A model generated the notes under the pieces. It saw only the letters and a list, made by a program, of their open reading frames with translations, was not told the origin of the DNA and did not search any database. Both the position numbers and the translations under genes were made by a program. Shown piece after piece: positions 36,928 to 45,712 of a stretch of DNA of 64,000 nt. Positions within the stretch are counted from its first letter, which is position 1; each line of letters begins with the position of its first letter. The DNA comes from Paracoccaceae bacterium (GTDB lineage: Bacteria > Pseudomonadota > Alphaproteobacteria > Rhodobacterales > Rhodobacteraceae): positions 1-64,000 of the forward strand of contig JAIXPH010000021.1 in assembly GCA_027486345.1 (NCBI GenBank), read 5' to 3'.

Positions 36928-38051
36928 GCCTGTCGCAACACGAAGGCGAGGTCGCCGATACCCGCCTCTCTGCCGCCAACAGCCACAGCCAAAGCTACCC
37001 CGCGCTGGTCTGGCGCAGGTTCCGCAAATCGGTTCCGGGGATGCTGGGGCTGATCCTTGTCGGCACGCTGTTGGTGGTGTCGGTCTTTGCCGATTTCGTG
37101 GCCCCTGTGGACCCCAACGACGCCAGCACCGCCTTTGCGCCGCCGGATCGGATTTCCTTCTTTACGCCCGATGGGTTCACCCTCTGGCCTGTCGCCTATC
37201 CCATCGTGGAAACCGAAGAGTTAGACCCCATCACCTTCCAACCGCTGATCGGCCCGGATTTCGCCAACCCCCGCCCGCTGGCCCTGTTTGCCAAGAGTGA
37301 GCCTTATGAGATGTGGGGCTTTATCCCGATGGAGCGGCGGTTGATCGGCACGGCGGATGGCACGACGCTGCACATCCTCGGCACCGACAAGCTGGGCCGC
37401 GATATCCTGTCGCGCGGAATTCACGGCAGCCGGATCACGCTGATCATCGCCCTAACCTCGATCACGCTGATCACCATCGCGGGGACCTTGCTGGGCATCG
37501 CCTCGGGTTATCTGGGCGGCAAGTTTGACCTGTGGTTTCAGCGGCTTGTCGAGATCATCCTCGCCTTTCCACAATTGCCGCTTTACCTGACACTGACCAC
37601 GCTGATCCCGGTGACGGCGCCATCTTCGGTGTTCATCGCCTTTGTGATCCTTGTGATTTCGGGCCTTGGTTGGGCGCAACTCAGCCGAGAGGTGCGCTCC
37701 AAGACCATGTCGATGGCGCGGATCGAATATGTGCGCGCCGCGATGGCGGTGGGGGCAGGGGATGGGCGGATCATCACCCGCCACATCCTGCCCAATGTGC
37801 TGTCCCATGTGATCGTCTCGATCACCTTGGGCATCCCGGCGATTGTGCTGCTGGAAAGTTTCCTTGGTTATCTGGGCTTTGCCGTGAAACCGCCGCTGAT
37901 TTCCTGGGGGTTGATGCTGCAAGACGCGGGGACCTTCAGCGTGATCGGCTCTTATCCGTGGATCATGTCGCCGGTCGGTTTCGTTCTTCTGGCCGTGTTC
38001 GCATTCAACGCGTTGGGCGATGGCCTGCGCGATGCCGTTGACCCCTATTGA
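36924..38051 (+). CDS. Oligosaccharide/peptide ABC transporter permease (AgpC-like)
   Basis: 375-aa DppC-type permease. After a cytoplasmic leader (1-30) comes the first helix (GMLGLILVGTLLVVSVFADFVAP). An unusually long periplasmic insert follows (about 65-145), then GTDKLGRDILSRGIHGSRITLIIAL, typical of the family. The EAA loop is YVRAAMAVGAGDGRIITRHILPNVL. It pairs with the preceding permease and is followed 7 bases later by the ATPase gene. Confidence 0.88.
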   Translation: MSLSQHEGEVADTRLSAANSHSQSYPALVWRRFRKSVPGMLGLILVGTLLVVSVFADFVAPVDPNDASTAFAPPDRISFFTPDGFTLWPVAYPIVETEELDPITFQPLIGPDFANPRPLALFAKSEPYEMWGFIPMERRLIGTADGTTLHILGTDKLGRDILSRGIHGSRITLIIALTSITLITIAGTLLGIASGYLGGKFDLWFQRLVEIILAFPQLPLYLTLTTLIPVTAPSSVFIAFVILVISGLGWAQLSREVRSKTMSMARIEYVRAAMAVGAGDGRIITRHILPNVLSHVIVSITLGIPAIVLLESFLGYLGFAVKPPLISWGLMLQDAGTFSVIGSYPWIMSPVGFVLLAVFAFNALGDGLRDAVDPY

Positions 38052-38058
38052 GGCTGCC

Positions 38059-39672
38059 ATGACCCAGGATTTCGTCATTCAGGCCAAGAACATCGGGGTG
38101 TCGTTCAAAGTGGACGGCGGCACGATCGAGGCTGTCCGCGATGTGTCGTTCACCCTGCTCAAGGGCCAGACCATCGCCTTGGTCGGCGAAAGCGGCAGCG
38201 GAAAGTCCGTGACCGCCCGCGCCATCATGCGGCTGTTGTCCAAACGCGCTGTCGTGTCGGACCGCACGGAAATCCTCTATGGTGGCAAGAACATGGCCCG
38301 GTTGGGCGATGCCGAAATGCGCCGCCTGCGCGGCAACCGGCTGACGATGATCTTTCAGGAACCGATGTCGTCCTTGAACCCGGTCTATACCGTCGGCACG
38401 CAGATCGCGGAAATCCTGCGGATTCATCAGAAGATCACCCGCAAGGCCGCCCTAGCCCGCGCGGTGGAATTGCTGCGCGAGGTGCAGATACCGGACCCCG
38501 AGTCCCGCGTGAACCAATATCCGCACCAGCTTTCCGGTGGGCAGCGCCAGCGCGTGATGATCGCGATGGCCTTGGCCAATAACCCCGATGTGCTGATCGC
38601 GGATGAACCCACCACGGCGCTGGATGTGACGGTGCAGGCGGAAATCCTGAACCTGATCAAGGCGCTGAAGGAAAAGACCGGGATGGCCGTCATCCTGATC
38701 ACCCATGATCTGACCGTGGTGCGCCAGTTCGCCGACCATGTTTACGTCATGCAACACGGCGAGGTGCGCGAAGAAGGCCCGACCGAGGAATTGTTCACCA
38801 ATCCGCAGCACCCCTACACCAAGCGCCTGCTGGGGTCAGAACCTAAGGGCCGCGCGGACCCCGCGCAGGTGGGCGATGAAACCGTCCTTGCAGGCCGCGA
38901 TGTGCGTGTGACCTTCACCCTGCGCAAGGGCGGGGCGTTCCGCGGCAGTTACCATGACCTGCAAGCAGTGGATGGCCTGTCGCTCTCGGTCAAACGCGGC
39001 GAGACTTTGGGTCTGGTCGGCGAATCCGGCAGCGGCAAAACCACCTTTGGGCAGGCGCTTCTACGGCTGAACAAACTGAACGGCGGGCAGGTGGATTTTC
39101 TGGGCCAGCGCATTGACGGGCTGGACCGCAAGGGGATGAAACCCTTCCGCCAGCGCATGCAGATCGTGTTTCAAGACCCGTTCTCTAGCCTGAACCCCCG
39201 CATGTCGGTGCGCCAGATCATCGAAGAAGGCATGATCGTCAACGGCATCGGCGCCACCCGCGAAGACCGGTTGGAGCGTGTCCGCCAAGCCCTGCGCGAT
39301 GCCGGCATGCCCGACACCATCCTGTCGCGCTTCCCGCATGAGTTTTCCGGCGGCCAGCGCCAGCGCCTTGCCATCGCACGCGCCATCGCGTTGGAGCCAG
39401 AGTTCATCCTGCTGGATGAACCCACCAGCGCCTTGGATTTGTCCGTGCAGGCCCAGATCATCGAACTGCTGCGCAAGTTGCAGCGCGAAAAGGGCCTGAG
39501 TTACCTGTTCATCAGCCATGACCTCAAGGTCGTCCGTGCCCTGTGCCACCGCGTCATCGTCATGCAAAATGGCAAGATCGTCGAGCAAGGCCCGGTCGAA
39601 GAGGTGCTTGGCGCCCCCGCCACCGATTACACCCGCCGCCTCGTGAAGGCGGCTTTCGATATCGCCGTTTAG
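38059..39672 (+). CDS. ABC transporter ATPase with two fused nucleotide-binding domains
   Basis: 537 aa with two DppD/DppF-like ATPase domains in one chain. Domain 1 has Walker A GESGSGKSV, signature [14 protein letters not shown] and Walker B VLIADEPTTALD. Domain 2, from about residue 275, has GESGSGKTT, FSGGQRQRLAIARA and FILLDEPTSALD. Each has the oligopeptide C-terminal extension. It energises import through both permeases. ATG at 38059 follows GAGG. The melA gene starts 16 bases later in the same operon. Confidence 0.9.
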   Translation: MTQDFVIQAKNIGVSFKVDGGTIEAVRDVSFTLLKGQTIALVGESGSGKSVTARAIMRLLSKRAVVSDRTEILYGGKNMARLGDAEMRRLRGNRLTMIFQEPMSSLNPVYTVGTQIAEILRIHQKITRKAALARAVELLREVQIPDPESRVNQYPHQLSGGQRQRVMIAMALANNPDVLIADEPTTALDVTVQAEILNLIKALKEKTGMAVILITHDLTVVRQFADHVYVMQHGEVREEGPTEELFTNPQHPYTKRLLGSEPKGRADPAQVGDETVLAGRDVRVTFTLRKGGAFRGSYHDLQAVDGLSLSVKRGETLGLVGESGSGKTTFGQALLRLNKLNGGQVDFLGQRIDGLDRKGMKPFRQRMQIVFQDPFSSLNPRMSVRQIIEEGMIVNGIGATREDRLERVRQALRDAGMPDTILSRFPHEFSGGQRQRLAIARAIALEPEFILLDEPTSALDLSVQAQIIELLRKLQREKGLSYLFISHDLKVVRALCHRVIVMQNGKIVEQGPVEEVLGAPATDYTRRLVKAAFDIAV

Positions 39673-39688
39673 AAGCTTGGAGCCAGCC

Positions 39689-41056
39689 ATGGGCAAAACC
39701 GTCATCACCTTCATCGGCGCAGGGTCCGCCGTTTTCACCAAGAACATCGCCGGGGACATCCTGTCGCGCCCCGCGCTTGCCAATGCCGAAATCCGGCTGA
39801 TGGACATCAACCCCGAACGGCTGCGCGAATCCGAGGTGATCGTCGGCAAACTGGCGCAAACCCTTGGCGGCAAGGCCTCGGTCACCACCTATACCGATCA
39901 GCGCCGCGCCTTGACCGGGGCGAATTTTGTGGTCTGCTGCTTTCAGGTTGGCGGCTATGACCCCTGCACCATCACGGATTTTGAGGTGCCAAAGGCCTAC
40001 GGCCTGCGCCAGACCATCGCCGACACGCTCGGCATCGGCGGCATCATGCGCGGCATCCGCACCGTCCCGCATCTGTGGAGCATCTGCGAAGACCTGACCC
40101 AGGTCGCCCCAAACGCCATCATGCTGCAATACGTCAACCCGATGGCGATCAACACCTGGGCCATCGCGGCGAAGTATCCCAAAATCCGGCAAGTGGGCCT
40201 GTGCCATTCCGTCCAAGGCACGGCTTGGGAACTCGCCCGTGATCTGGATATCCCGGTTGAGGATATTCGCTACCGCGCGGCGGGCATCAACCACATGGCG
40301 TTCTACCTGACGTTTGAGCACAAACAGCCCGACGGCAGCTTCCGCAACCTCTATCCCGACCTTGTGAAAGGCTACCGCGAAGGCCGCTTCCCCAAGCCCA
40401 GCCACTGGAACCCGCGCTGCCCGAATAAGGTGCGCTATGAGATGCTGACCCGGCTTGGCCATTTCGTCACCGAAAGCTCTGAGCATTTCGCCGAATACAC
40501 CCCGTGGTTCATCAAGCGCGACCGTCCCGACCTGATTGAAAAATTCGGCATCCCGCTGGATGAATATCCCAAGCGCTGCGTCGAACAGATCGCCCGCTGG
40601 AAGAAAGAGGCCGAAAAGCTCGCCTCCGCCAATGAGGTGGAGGTGAAAGAAAGCCATGAATACGCCAGCCAGATTGTCAACTCGGTCGTGACCGGCGAGC
40701 CTTCGGTCATTTACGGCAACATCGGCAACCGTGGCTATATCCCGCAACTGCCCGATGGCTGCGCGGTTGAGGTGCCGGTTCTGGTTGATCACATGGGCCT
40801 GCAACCGACCGTGGTGCATGACATCCCGCCGCAACTGATTGCGCTGATGCGGACCAACATCAACGTGCAGGATTTGACGGTGCAGGCGCTGCTGACCGAA
40901 AACCCCGAACACATCTACCACGCGGCCATGCTGGACCCGCATACCGGCGCGGAACTCGACCTTGATCAGATTTGGTCGCTCACGCATGACCTTCTAGCCG
41001 CGCATGGCGATTGGCTGCCGGAATGGGCGCGCATTCCGCAGCGCAAGGCGGGCTAA
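39689..41056 (+). CDS. melA: Alpha-galactosidase, glycoside hydrolase family 4
   Basis: 455 aa closely resembling E. coli MelA over its whole length. It is a cytoplasmic NAD- and Mn-dependent enzyme that cleaves alpha-galactosides such as melibiose. FIGAGSAVFTKN is the NAD fold; ADTLGIGGIMRGIRT, VGLCHSVQGTA (metal cysteine) and AGINHMAFYL (metal histidine) follow. EHFAEYTPWFIK and CVEQIARWKKE are also kept. ATG at 39689 has GGAG 6 bases upstream. It follows the importer genes and is 4 bases from the halogenase-type gene. Confidence 0.93.
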   Translation: MGKTVITFIGAGSAVFTKNIAGDILSRPALANAEIRLMDINPERLRESEVIVGKLAQTLGGKASVTTYTDQRRALTGANFVVCCFQVGGYDPCTITDFEVPKAYGLRQTIADTLGIGGIMRGIRTVPHLWSICEDLTQVAPNAIMLQYVNPMAINTWAIAAKYPKIRQVGLCHSVQGTAWELARDLDIPVEDIRYRAAGINHMAFYLTFEHKQPDGSFRNLYPDLVKGYREGRFPKPSHWNPRCPNKVRYEMLTRLGHFVTESSEHFAEYTPWFIKRDRPDLIEKFGIPLDEYPKRCVEQIARWKKEAEKLASANEVEVKESHEYASQIVNSVVTGEPSVIYGNIGNRGYIPQLPDGCAVEVPVLVDHMGLQPTVVHDIPPQLIALMRTNINVQDLTVQALLTENPEHIYHAAMLDPHTGAELDLDQIWSLTHDLLAAHGDWLPEWARIPQRKAG

Positions 41057-41060
41057 GACC

Positions 41061-42566
41061 ATGTGGCCGCGGCGGATTTGCGTTGTTGGGGGCGGCACGG
41101 CGGGATGGCTCGCCGCGATGATGCTGGGCGACTCTGCCCGTCGCGGCGGTCACCCGTGCGAGGTCACGGTGATTGAAAGCAGCAAGATCGGCACCATCGG
41201 CGTGGGCGAAGGCACCACGGCGGTGTTCCGGCAGATGTTGCAGCACTTCGGTCTGGATGAGATGGATTTTCTGGCCGAAACCGGGGCCACCATCAAATTC
41301 GGCATCCGCCACCGCGATTGGCGGCGCTTGGGGCATTCCTATGACGGGCCGATTGACGATCCCCACCGCGTGACGGGGTTTGAGGTCAACGCGCTGGACG
41401 TCTATCAGGTCTCACGCGGGGAAAGCGTGGGGCAGGTGCATCTGTTCCAGCACCTGCTCTCCCGCAACAAAAGCCCCTTCGCCGATGTTGAGGGGCGTCA
41501 TGTCGCCGTGGGGCCGTTCCATCACGCCTATCACTTTGACCAAGCCTTGGCCGGGAAATGGCTGCGATCCAAGGCCAAAGCCATCGCCACCATCGACGAT
41601 CAGGTCTTGCGGGTGGAACGCCACGCGGAGTCTGGCGACATCACAGCCCTGCACCTTGAGGGCGGCACGCGGGTGGAAGCTGACCTCTTCGTCGATTGCA
41701 CCGGCTTTCGCCGCGCCTTGATCGGGCCGATGGGGGGCGAATGGGTCAGCTACCGCGACATGCTGCCCGTCAACCGCGCGATCCCATTTTGGTTGGACAT
41801 CCCCGAAGGCGAAGAGATTGACCCCTGCACGCTGGCTTGGGCGCAAGGGTCGGGCTGGATGTGGAAAATCCCGACGCAAAGCCGCTATGGCTGCGGCTAT
41901 GTGTTTTCCGACGCCCATATCACCGCCGATCAGGCCAAGGATGAGATTGAGCGTGTCCTTGGCCATCCCATCCATGTCCGCAACGACATCCGCATTGATG
42001 CCGGGCGCTTGGATCGGCAATGGATCGGCAATTGCGTGGCCTTGGGGCTGTCGTCGTCCTTCCTAGAGCCATTGGAGGCGACCTCGATCCACGGGACGGT
42101 GGTGCAGTTGATGCTGCTGGCCTCCGTCCTGCCCAACCCGGATGACCGCGCACGTCTTGCGTTCAATGCCGCATCGGCGCGGCAGGTGGATGATTTCCGC
42201 GATTTCATCCGGCTGCACTATGTCAGCGAACGCCGCGATACCCCGTTCTGGCGCGATGTGGCGGGCAACCTGCCGCCACATCTGGCCGATCGTTTGGCCG
42301 CATGGGGCGGCCGCGTGCCGGGTGCTGCGGATTTCGCGCCCTTCCCGATGGGCCTGCCGCATACCGATCATCACCTGCATGTGCCGGTCTTGGATGGCTT
42401 GGGTCTGTTGGACCCCGCCAAAGCCAAGGCATGGCTGGCGGCGCATCCCAAACTGCGCGCCCAGGCGCGGGCCGAGGCCGCAAAACTGACGGGCGAATAC
42501 AAGCGCGCGGCGGGGCGGGCGATGGGGCATCGGGCGTTTCTGGATGGGCTCAGCGTACCAGCCTAA
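41061..42566 (+). CDS. Flavin-dependent tryptophan halogenase-family protein
   Basis: 501-aa FAD-binding protein of the PrnA/RebH family, which chlorinate or brominate indoles using reduced flavin. VVGGGTAGW (residues 8-16) is the FAD fold. Lys79 in GATIKFGIRHRDW is where the catalytic lysine of PrnA lies. WMWKIP (266-271) is the family WxWxIP motif. FLEPLE (334-339) contains the conserved glutamate. All key residues for halogenation are kept. It starts 4 bases after melA, in one transcript with sugar genes. No flavin reductase gene is adjacent. The substrate is unknown; a role in carbohydrate use is possible but unproven. Confidence 0.85.
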   Translation: MWPRRICVVGGGTAGWLAAMMLGDSARRGGHPCEVTVIESSKIGTIGVGEGTTAVFRQMLQHFGLDEMDFLAETGATIKFGIRHRDWRRLGHSYDGPIDDPHRVTGFEVNALDVYQVSRGESVGQVHLFQHLLSRNKSPFADVEGRHVAVGPFHHAYHFDQALAGKWLRSKAKAIATIDDQVLRVERHAESGDITALHLEGGTRVEADLFVDCTGFRRALIGPMGGEWVSYRDMLPVNRAIPFWLDIPEGEEIDPCTLAWAQGSGWMWKIPTQSRYGCGYVFSDAHITADQAKDEIERVLGHPIHVRNDIRIDAGRLDRQWIGNCVALGLSSSFLEPLEATSIHGTVVQLMLLASVLPNPDDRARLAFNAASARQVDDFRDFIRLHYVSERRDTPFWRDVAGNLPPHLADRLAAWGGRVPGAADFAPFPMGLPHTDHHLHVPVLDGLGLLDPAKAKAWLAAHPKLRAQARAEAAKLTGEYKRAAGRAMGHRAFLDGLSVPA

Positions 42567-43423
42567 ACCGCGCCATCCCGCGTGGCGCGGAATTCCAAGG
42601 GCGACAGCCCGCGATGCCGCCTGAACGCCTTGGCCAGATAGTTGGGATCGGCAAATCCCGCCGCCTTTGCGATATCGGCCACCTTCATCTCGGTCGCCAG
42701 CAAAAGCCGCTCCACCCGGTCCATCCGGCGGGCCAGCACATGATCTGACGGAGCTACGCCATAGGCGGCGGCGAAGCGGCGCACGAAATGCGCCCGGCTC
42801 ATCCCCGCCACCCGCGCCAGCGTGTCCACATGCAGATCGGCGGCAAGGTGACGCTCCACATGCGCCAGCACGCGGGCGAGGGCGGGAGAGGGGGCAATGC
42901 CCGCCGCCGCATCGGCAAAGGCCGCGTCATGCAGGGCACAAAGCGCCGCATACCCCGCCGCCGACGCCTCTGCCGCGTTGGGCACGGGCGGGGAGAGCAA
43001 GCGCAGACAAGCCGCCGCCATTCGCTCCACGGCACCCTCCGACGGAGTCAGCACCGGACCCGCCGCCTCAAGGATGGCGCGGGCCATGCGCAGGGCTTCG
43101 CGGCCGGAGATCAGGAACCAGAAATATTCCCAATGCCCGCCGCGTTCCAGCCAATAGCGATGGGCATGGGGCATGGTCACAAGCATGGTTTTCCCCGGTG
43201 TCAGCCGATGCTTGACCCCGGCATGGTCCAGCCGCCCCTCACCCACCAACGTGTGCTGGATCACCAGAAACGGTGTGGTCCCGCGCGTCAGACCATCCCA
43301 GTTATACACCTCATTCCGGCGCTGCTCATAGCCTGCGGCATTGGTCACCACATGCAGGGCCGACGGTGCCGCGCCGGGAAAACTGCGGATGTCAAAGCCA
43401 TGGGACAGCAGGGCGGAAAGCAT
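42563..43423 (-). CDS. AraC-family regulator
   Basis: About 286 aa. The N-terminal AraC-binding domain (LVIQHTLVGEGRLDHAGVKHRLTPGKTMLVTMPHAHRYW) is a cupin. The C-terminal double helix-turn-helix has VDTLARVAGMSRAHFVRRFAAAYGVAPSDHV and VADIAKAAGFADPNYLAKAFRRHRGLSPLEF. It diverges from the second GH4 gene 85 bases away and probably controls it. Its 3' end overlaps the halogenase-type gene by 4 bases. ATG at 43423 is preferred to TTG at 43435. Confidence 0.86.
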   Translation of the reverse strand: MLSALLSHGFDIRSFPGAAPSALHVVTNAAGYEQRRNEVYNWDGLTRGTTPFLVIQHTLVGEGRLDHAGVKHRLTPGKTMLVTMPHAHRYWLERGGHWEYFWFLISGREALRMARAILEAAGPVLTPSEGAVERMAAACLRLLSPPVPNAAEASAAGYAALCALHDAAFADAAAGIAPSPALARVLAHVERHLAADLHVDTLARVAGMSRAHFVRRFAAAYGVAPSDHVLARRMDRVERLLLATEMKVADIAKAAGFADPNYLAKAFRRHRGLSPLEFRATRDGAV

Positions 43424-43508
43424 GAAATCACCCAAAGGATCACACCTTTACCATACACGGGCAACGCCCCTGCGCCTAGCCTGACCACAGGCAAAAGCGG
43501 AGGATGCC

Positions 43509-44990
43509 ATGAGCTTCAAGATCGCAATCATCGGCGCGGGCAGCGTCGGCTTTACCAAGAAACTCTGTTCCGACATCCTGAAAGTCGCGGAATTTGCCCG
43601 AGGCGGGATCGAGATCGCGCTGACCGATATCAACGCCCATAACCTTGATATGGTGGCGCAGATCATCCGCCGCATCGTGGCGGTGAACAACCTGCCCACC
43701 CGCGTCACCGCCACCACCGACCGTCGCGCGGCGCTGACAGGCGCGCGCTACATCATGAATGTCGTCCGCATCGGCGGGCTAGAGGCGTTTCAATCCGACA
43801 TTTCCATCCCGCTGAAATACGGCGTCGATCAATGCGTGGGCGACACCATCTGCGCGGGCGGCATCCTTTACGGTCAGCGCGGCATCGCCGCCATGATGGA
43901 TTTCTGCAAGGATATCCGTGAGGTGGCCGAACCCGATGCGCTTTTGCTCAACTATGCCAACCCGATGGCGATGATGACTTGGGCCGCGATTGAACATGGC
44001 GGCGTCCGCACGGTGGGCCTGTGCCACGGGGTGCAGAACGGCCATCGTCAGATCGCCGCCGCCCTGCGCGTCCCGATGGAAGAGGTGGACATCGTCTGTT
44101 CCGGCATCAACCACCAGACATGGTATCTGGACATCCGCCACAAGGGCGGCGCGATCGGGGGCCGCAGCATCGGGCGGGATGAACTCATCGCCGCCTTTGA
44201 ATCGCATCCGCTGTTTTCCAAACAGGAAAAGGTGCGGATCGACGTGCTGAAACGCTTTGGCTTTTACTCGACTGAGTCGAACGGTCATTTGTCGGAATAC
44301 CTGCCGTGGTATCGCAAGCGCCCGGATCAGATTCTCGATTGGATCAGCATGGATGAATGGATCCACGGCGAAACCGGCGGCTATCTGCGCTACACCACCG
44401 AAAACCGGAACTGGTTTGAAACCGATTTCCCGGTGTTTCTGGAAGAGGCGGGCAAACCCCTGTCCGACTGGCAGCGCACCGATGAACATGCCAGCCATAT
44501 CCTTGAGGCGCTGGAGACCGGGCGCCCCTATCGCGGGCATTTCAATGTGCGCAATGGCGGGACGATCACCAACCTGCCCGAAGATTGCATCATCGAAAGC
44601 CCCGGCTATGTGGACCGTTTCGGCATCAACATGGTCGAAGGCGTGACCCTGCCCTTGGCCTGTGCGGCGACATGCTCAGCCTCGGTCCACGTCCAACGGA
44701 TGAGCGTGCAGGCCGCGATCACCGGGGATGTGGAACTTCTGAAACAGGCGGTGCTGCATGACCCGCTGGTGGGGGCCATCTGCACGCCCGAGGAAGTGTG
44801 GCAAATGGTCGATGAAATGCTGGTCGCCCAAGCCGCTTGGTTGCCGCAATACGCCCATGCCATCCCGGCGGCGGCAGAGCGTCTGAAAGCGCCCAAGGTT
44901 AAGACCCGCGATTGGGCGGGGGCGGCCCGGCTGGACGTCCGCAGCGTCGAGGATTTGCGCGCCACGAAAAAGGCCAAAGCGACGGCTTAA
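43509..44990 (+). CDS. Glycoside hydrolase family 4, alpha-galactosidase/alpha-glucosidase
   Basis: 493-aa second GH4 enzyme, clearly different from MelA. IIGAGSVGFTKKL binds NAD, NYANPMAMMTW and VGLCHGVQNG supply the metal cysteine, and CSGINHQTWYLDIR the histidine. A Lys/Ala-rich tail ends the protein. The family cleaves alpha- or beta-glycosides by redox-assisted elimination; here alpha-galactosides or alpha-glucosides are likely. GGAGGA precedes ATG at 43509. It diverges from the AraC-type regulator and its end overlaps the metallo-hydrolase gene by 4 bases. Confidence 0.9.
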   Translation: MSFKIAIIGAGSVGFTKKLCSDILKVAEFARGGIEIALTDINAHNLDMVAQIIRRIVAVNNLPTRVTATTDRRAALTGARYIMNVVRIGGLEAFQSDISIPLKYGVDQCVGDTICAGGILYGQRGIAAMMDFCKDIREVAEPDALLLNYANPMAMMTWAAIEHGGVRTVGLCHGVQNGHRQIAAALRVPMEEVDIVCSGINHQTWYLDIRHKGGAIGGRSIGRDELIAAFESHPLFSKQEKVRIDVLKRFGFYSTESNGHLSEYLPWYRKRPDQILDWISMDEWIHGETGGYLRYTTENRNWFETDFPVFLEEAGKPLSDWQRTDEHASHILEALETGRPYRGHFNVRNGGTITNLPEDCIIESPGYVDRFGINMVEGVTLPLACAATCSASVHVQRMSVQAAITGDVELLKQAVLHDPLVGAICTPEEVWQMVDEMLVAQAAWLPQYAHAIPAAAERLKAPKVKTRDWAGAARLDVRSVEDLRATKKAKATA

Positions 44991-45712
44991 ACGCCCTTGC
45001 TGGCCAGCCAATCGGTGATCAACTGGCGGTGCCTTTCCCCGGGATAGCTGGGGAAATGCCCGCCATGCACCACCCGCACCGGCAGTTTCAACAGCCGCTC
45101 CATCGATGCGATGTATTGCGCAGCCTCAAGGCCGGTGGTGCCTTCGATCAACTCGCCATCATAGACGATGTCGCCGGAAAACAGGATGCCGGTGGCCGCC
45201 TCCCACAAGGCAATCCCGCCGGGGGAATGGCCGGGGGTGTGGATCACCTCAAACCGCCGATCGCCAAGGTCCACGATATCGCCATCCCAGAGCAGTCGCG
45301 TCGCGGGCGCGGCAGGCACGGCATAGTGGCTTGCGACGTAGGGTTCTGGCGGCAAGGTGGTGAAGATGTCGTCGGTCACATATTTGTCGGCATAGGTGTT
45401 TTCGCGGGTCGGCGCGCGCATCAGATGCGCCTCGGCCCCGTGGCAGAGACGGCAGCCGAATTCATGATGGCAGCCGATATGGTCAAAATGCGTATGACTG
45501 GCAACGGCTTGCAACGGCCGTTCGGTGACCAGGGGCACGTAATCGCGCAAGGAGACAACCCCCATCCCGCTGTCAACCAGCATATCCCCATCCCGCCCAC
45601 GGATGTGCCAGACGTTGCAGCGGTAGAATTCGCGGATATGCGGCTCGTCGATATGGGTGACGCCATCACCCATGGACCGCAGCCGCCACCAGTCTTTCGG
45701 CTCCGCCCTCAT
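44987..45712 (-). CDS. Metallo-beta-lactamase-fold hydrolase in an ABC importer operon
   Basis: 241 aa. HTHFDH (residues 73-78) is the zinc motif, and later ligands are in HTPGHSPGG, FSGDIVYDG and VVHGGHFPS, so both metal sites look complete. Such enzymes hydrolyse lactones, thioesters or phosphoesters. It is the last gene of the polyamine-type importer operon and overlaps the ATPase gene by 4 bases (ATGA), so it probably acts on the imported compound or its product. Substrate unknown. It converges with the second GH4 gene. Confidence 0.85.
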   Translation of the reverse strand: MRAEPKDWWRLRSMGDGVTHIDEPHIREFYRCNVWHIRGRDGDMLVDSGMGVVSLRDYVPLVTERPLQAVASHTHFDHIGCHHEFGCRLCHGAEAHLMRAPTRENTYADKYVTDDIFTTLPPEPYVASHYAVPAAPATRLLWDGDIVDLGDRRFEVIHTPGHSPGGIALWEAATGILFSGDIVYDGELIEGTTGLEAAQYIASMERLLKLPVRVVHGGHFPSYPGERHRQLITDWLASKGV

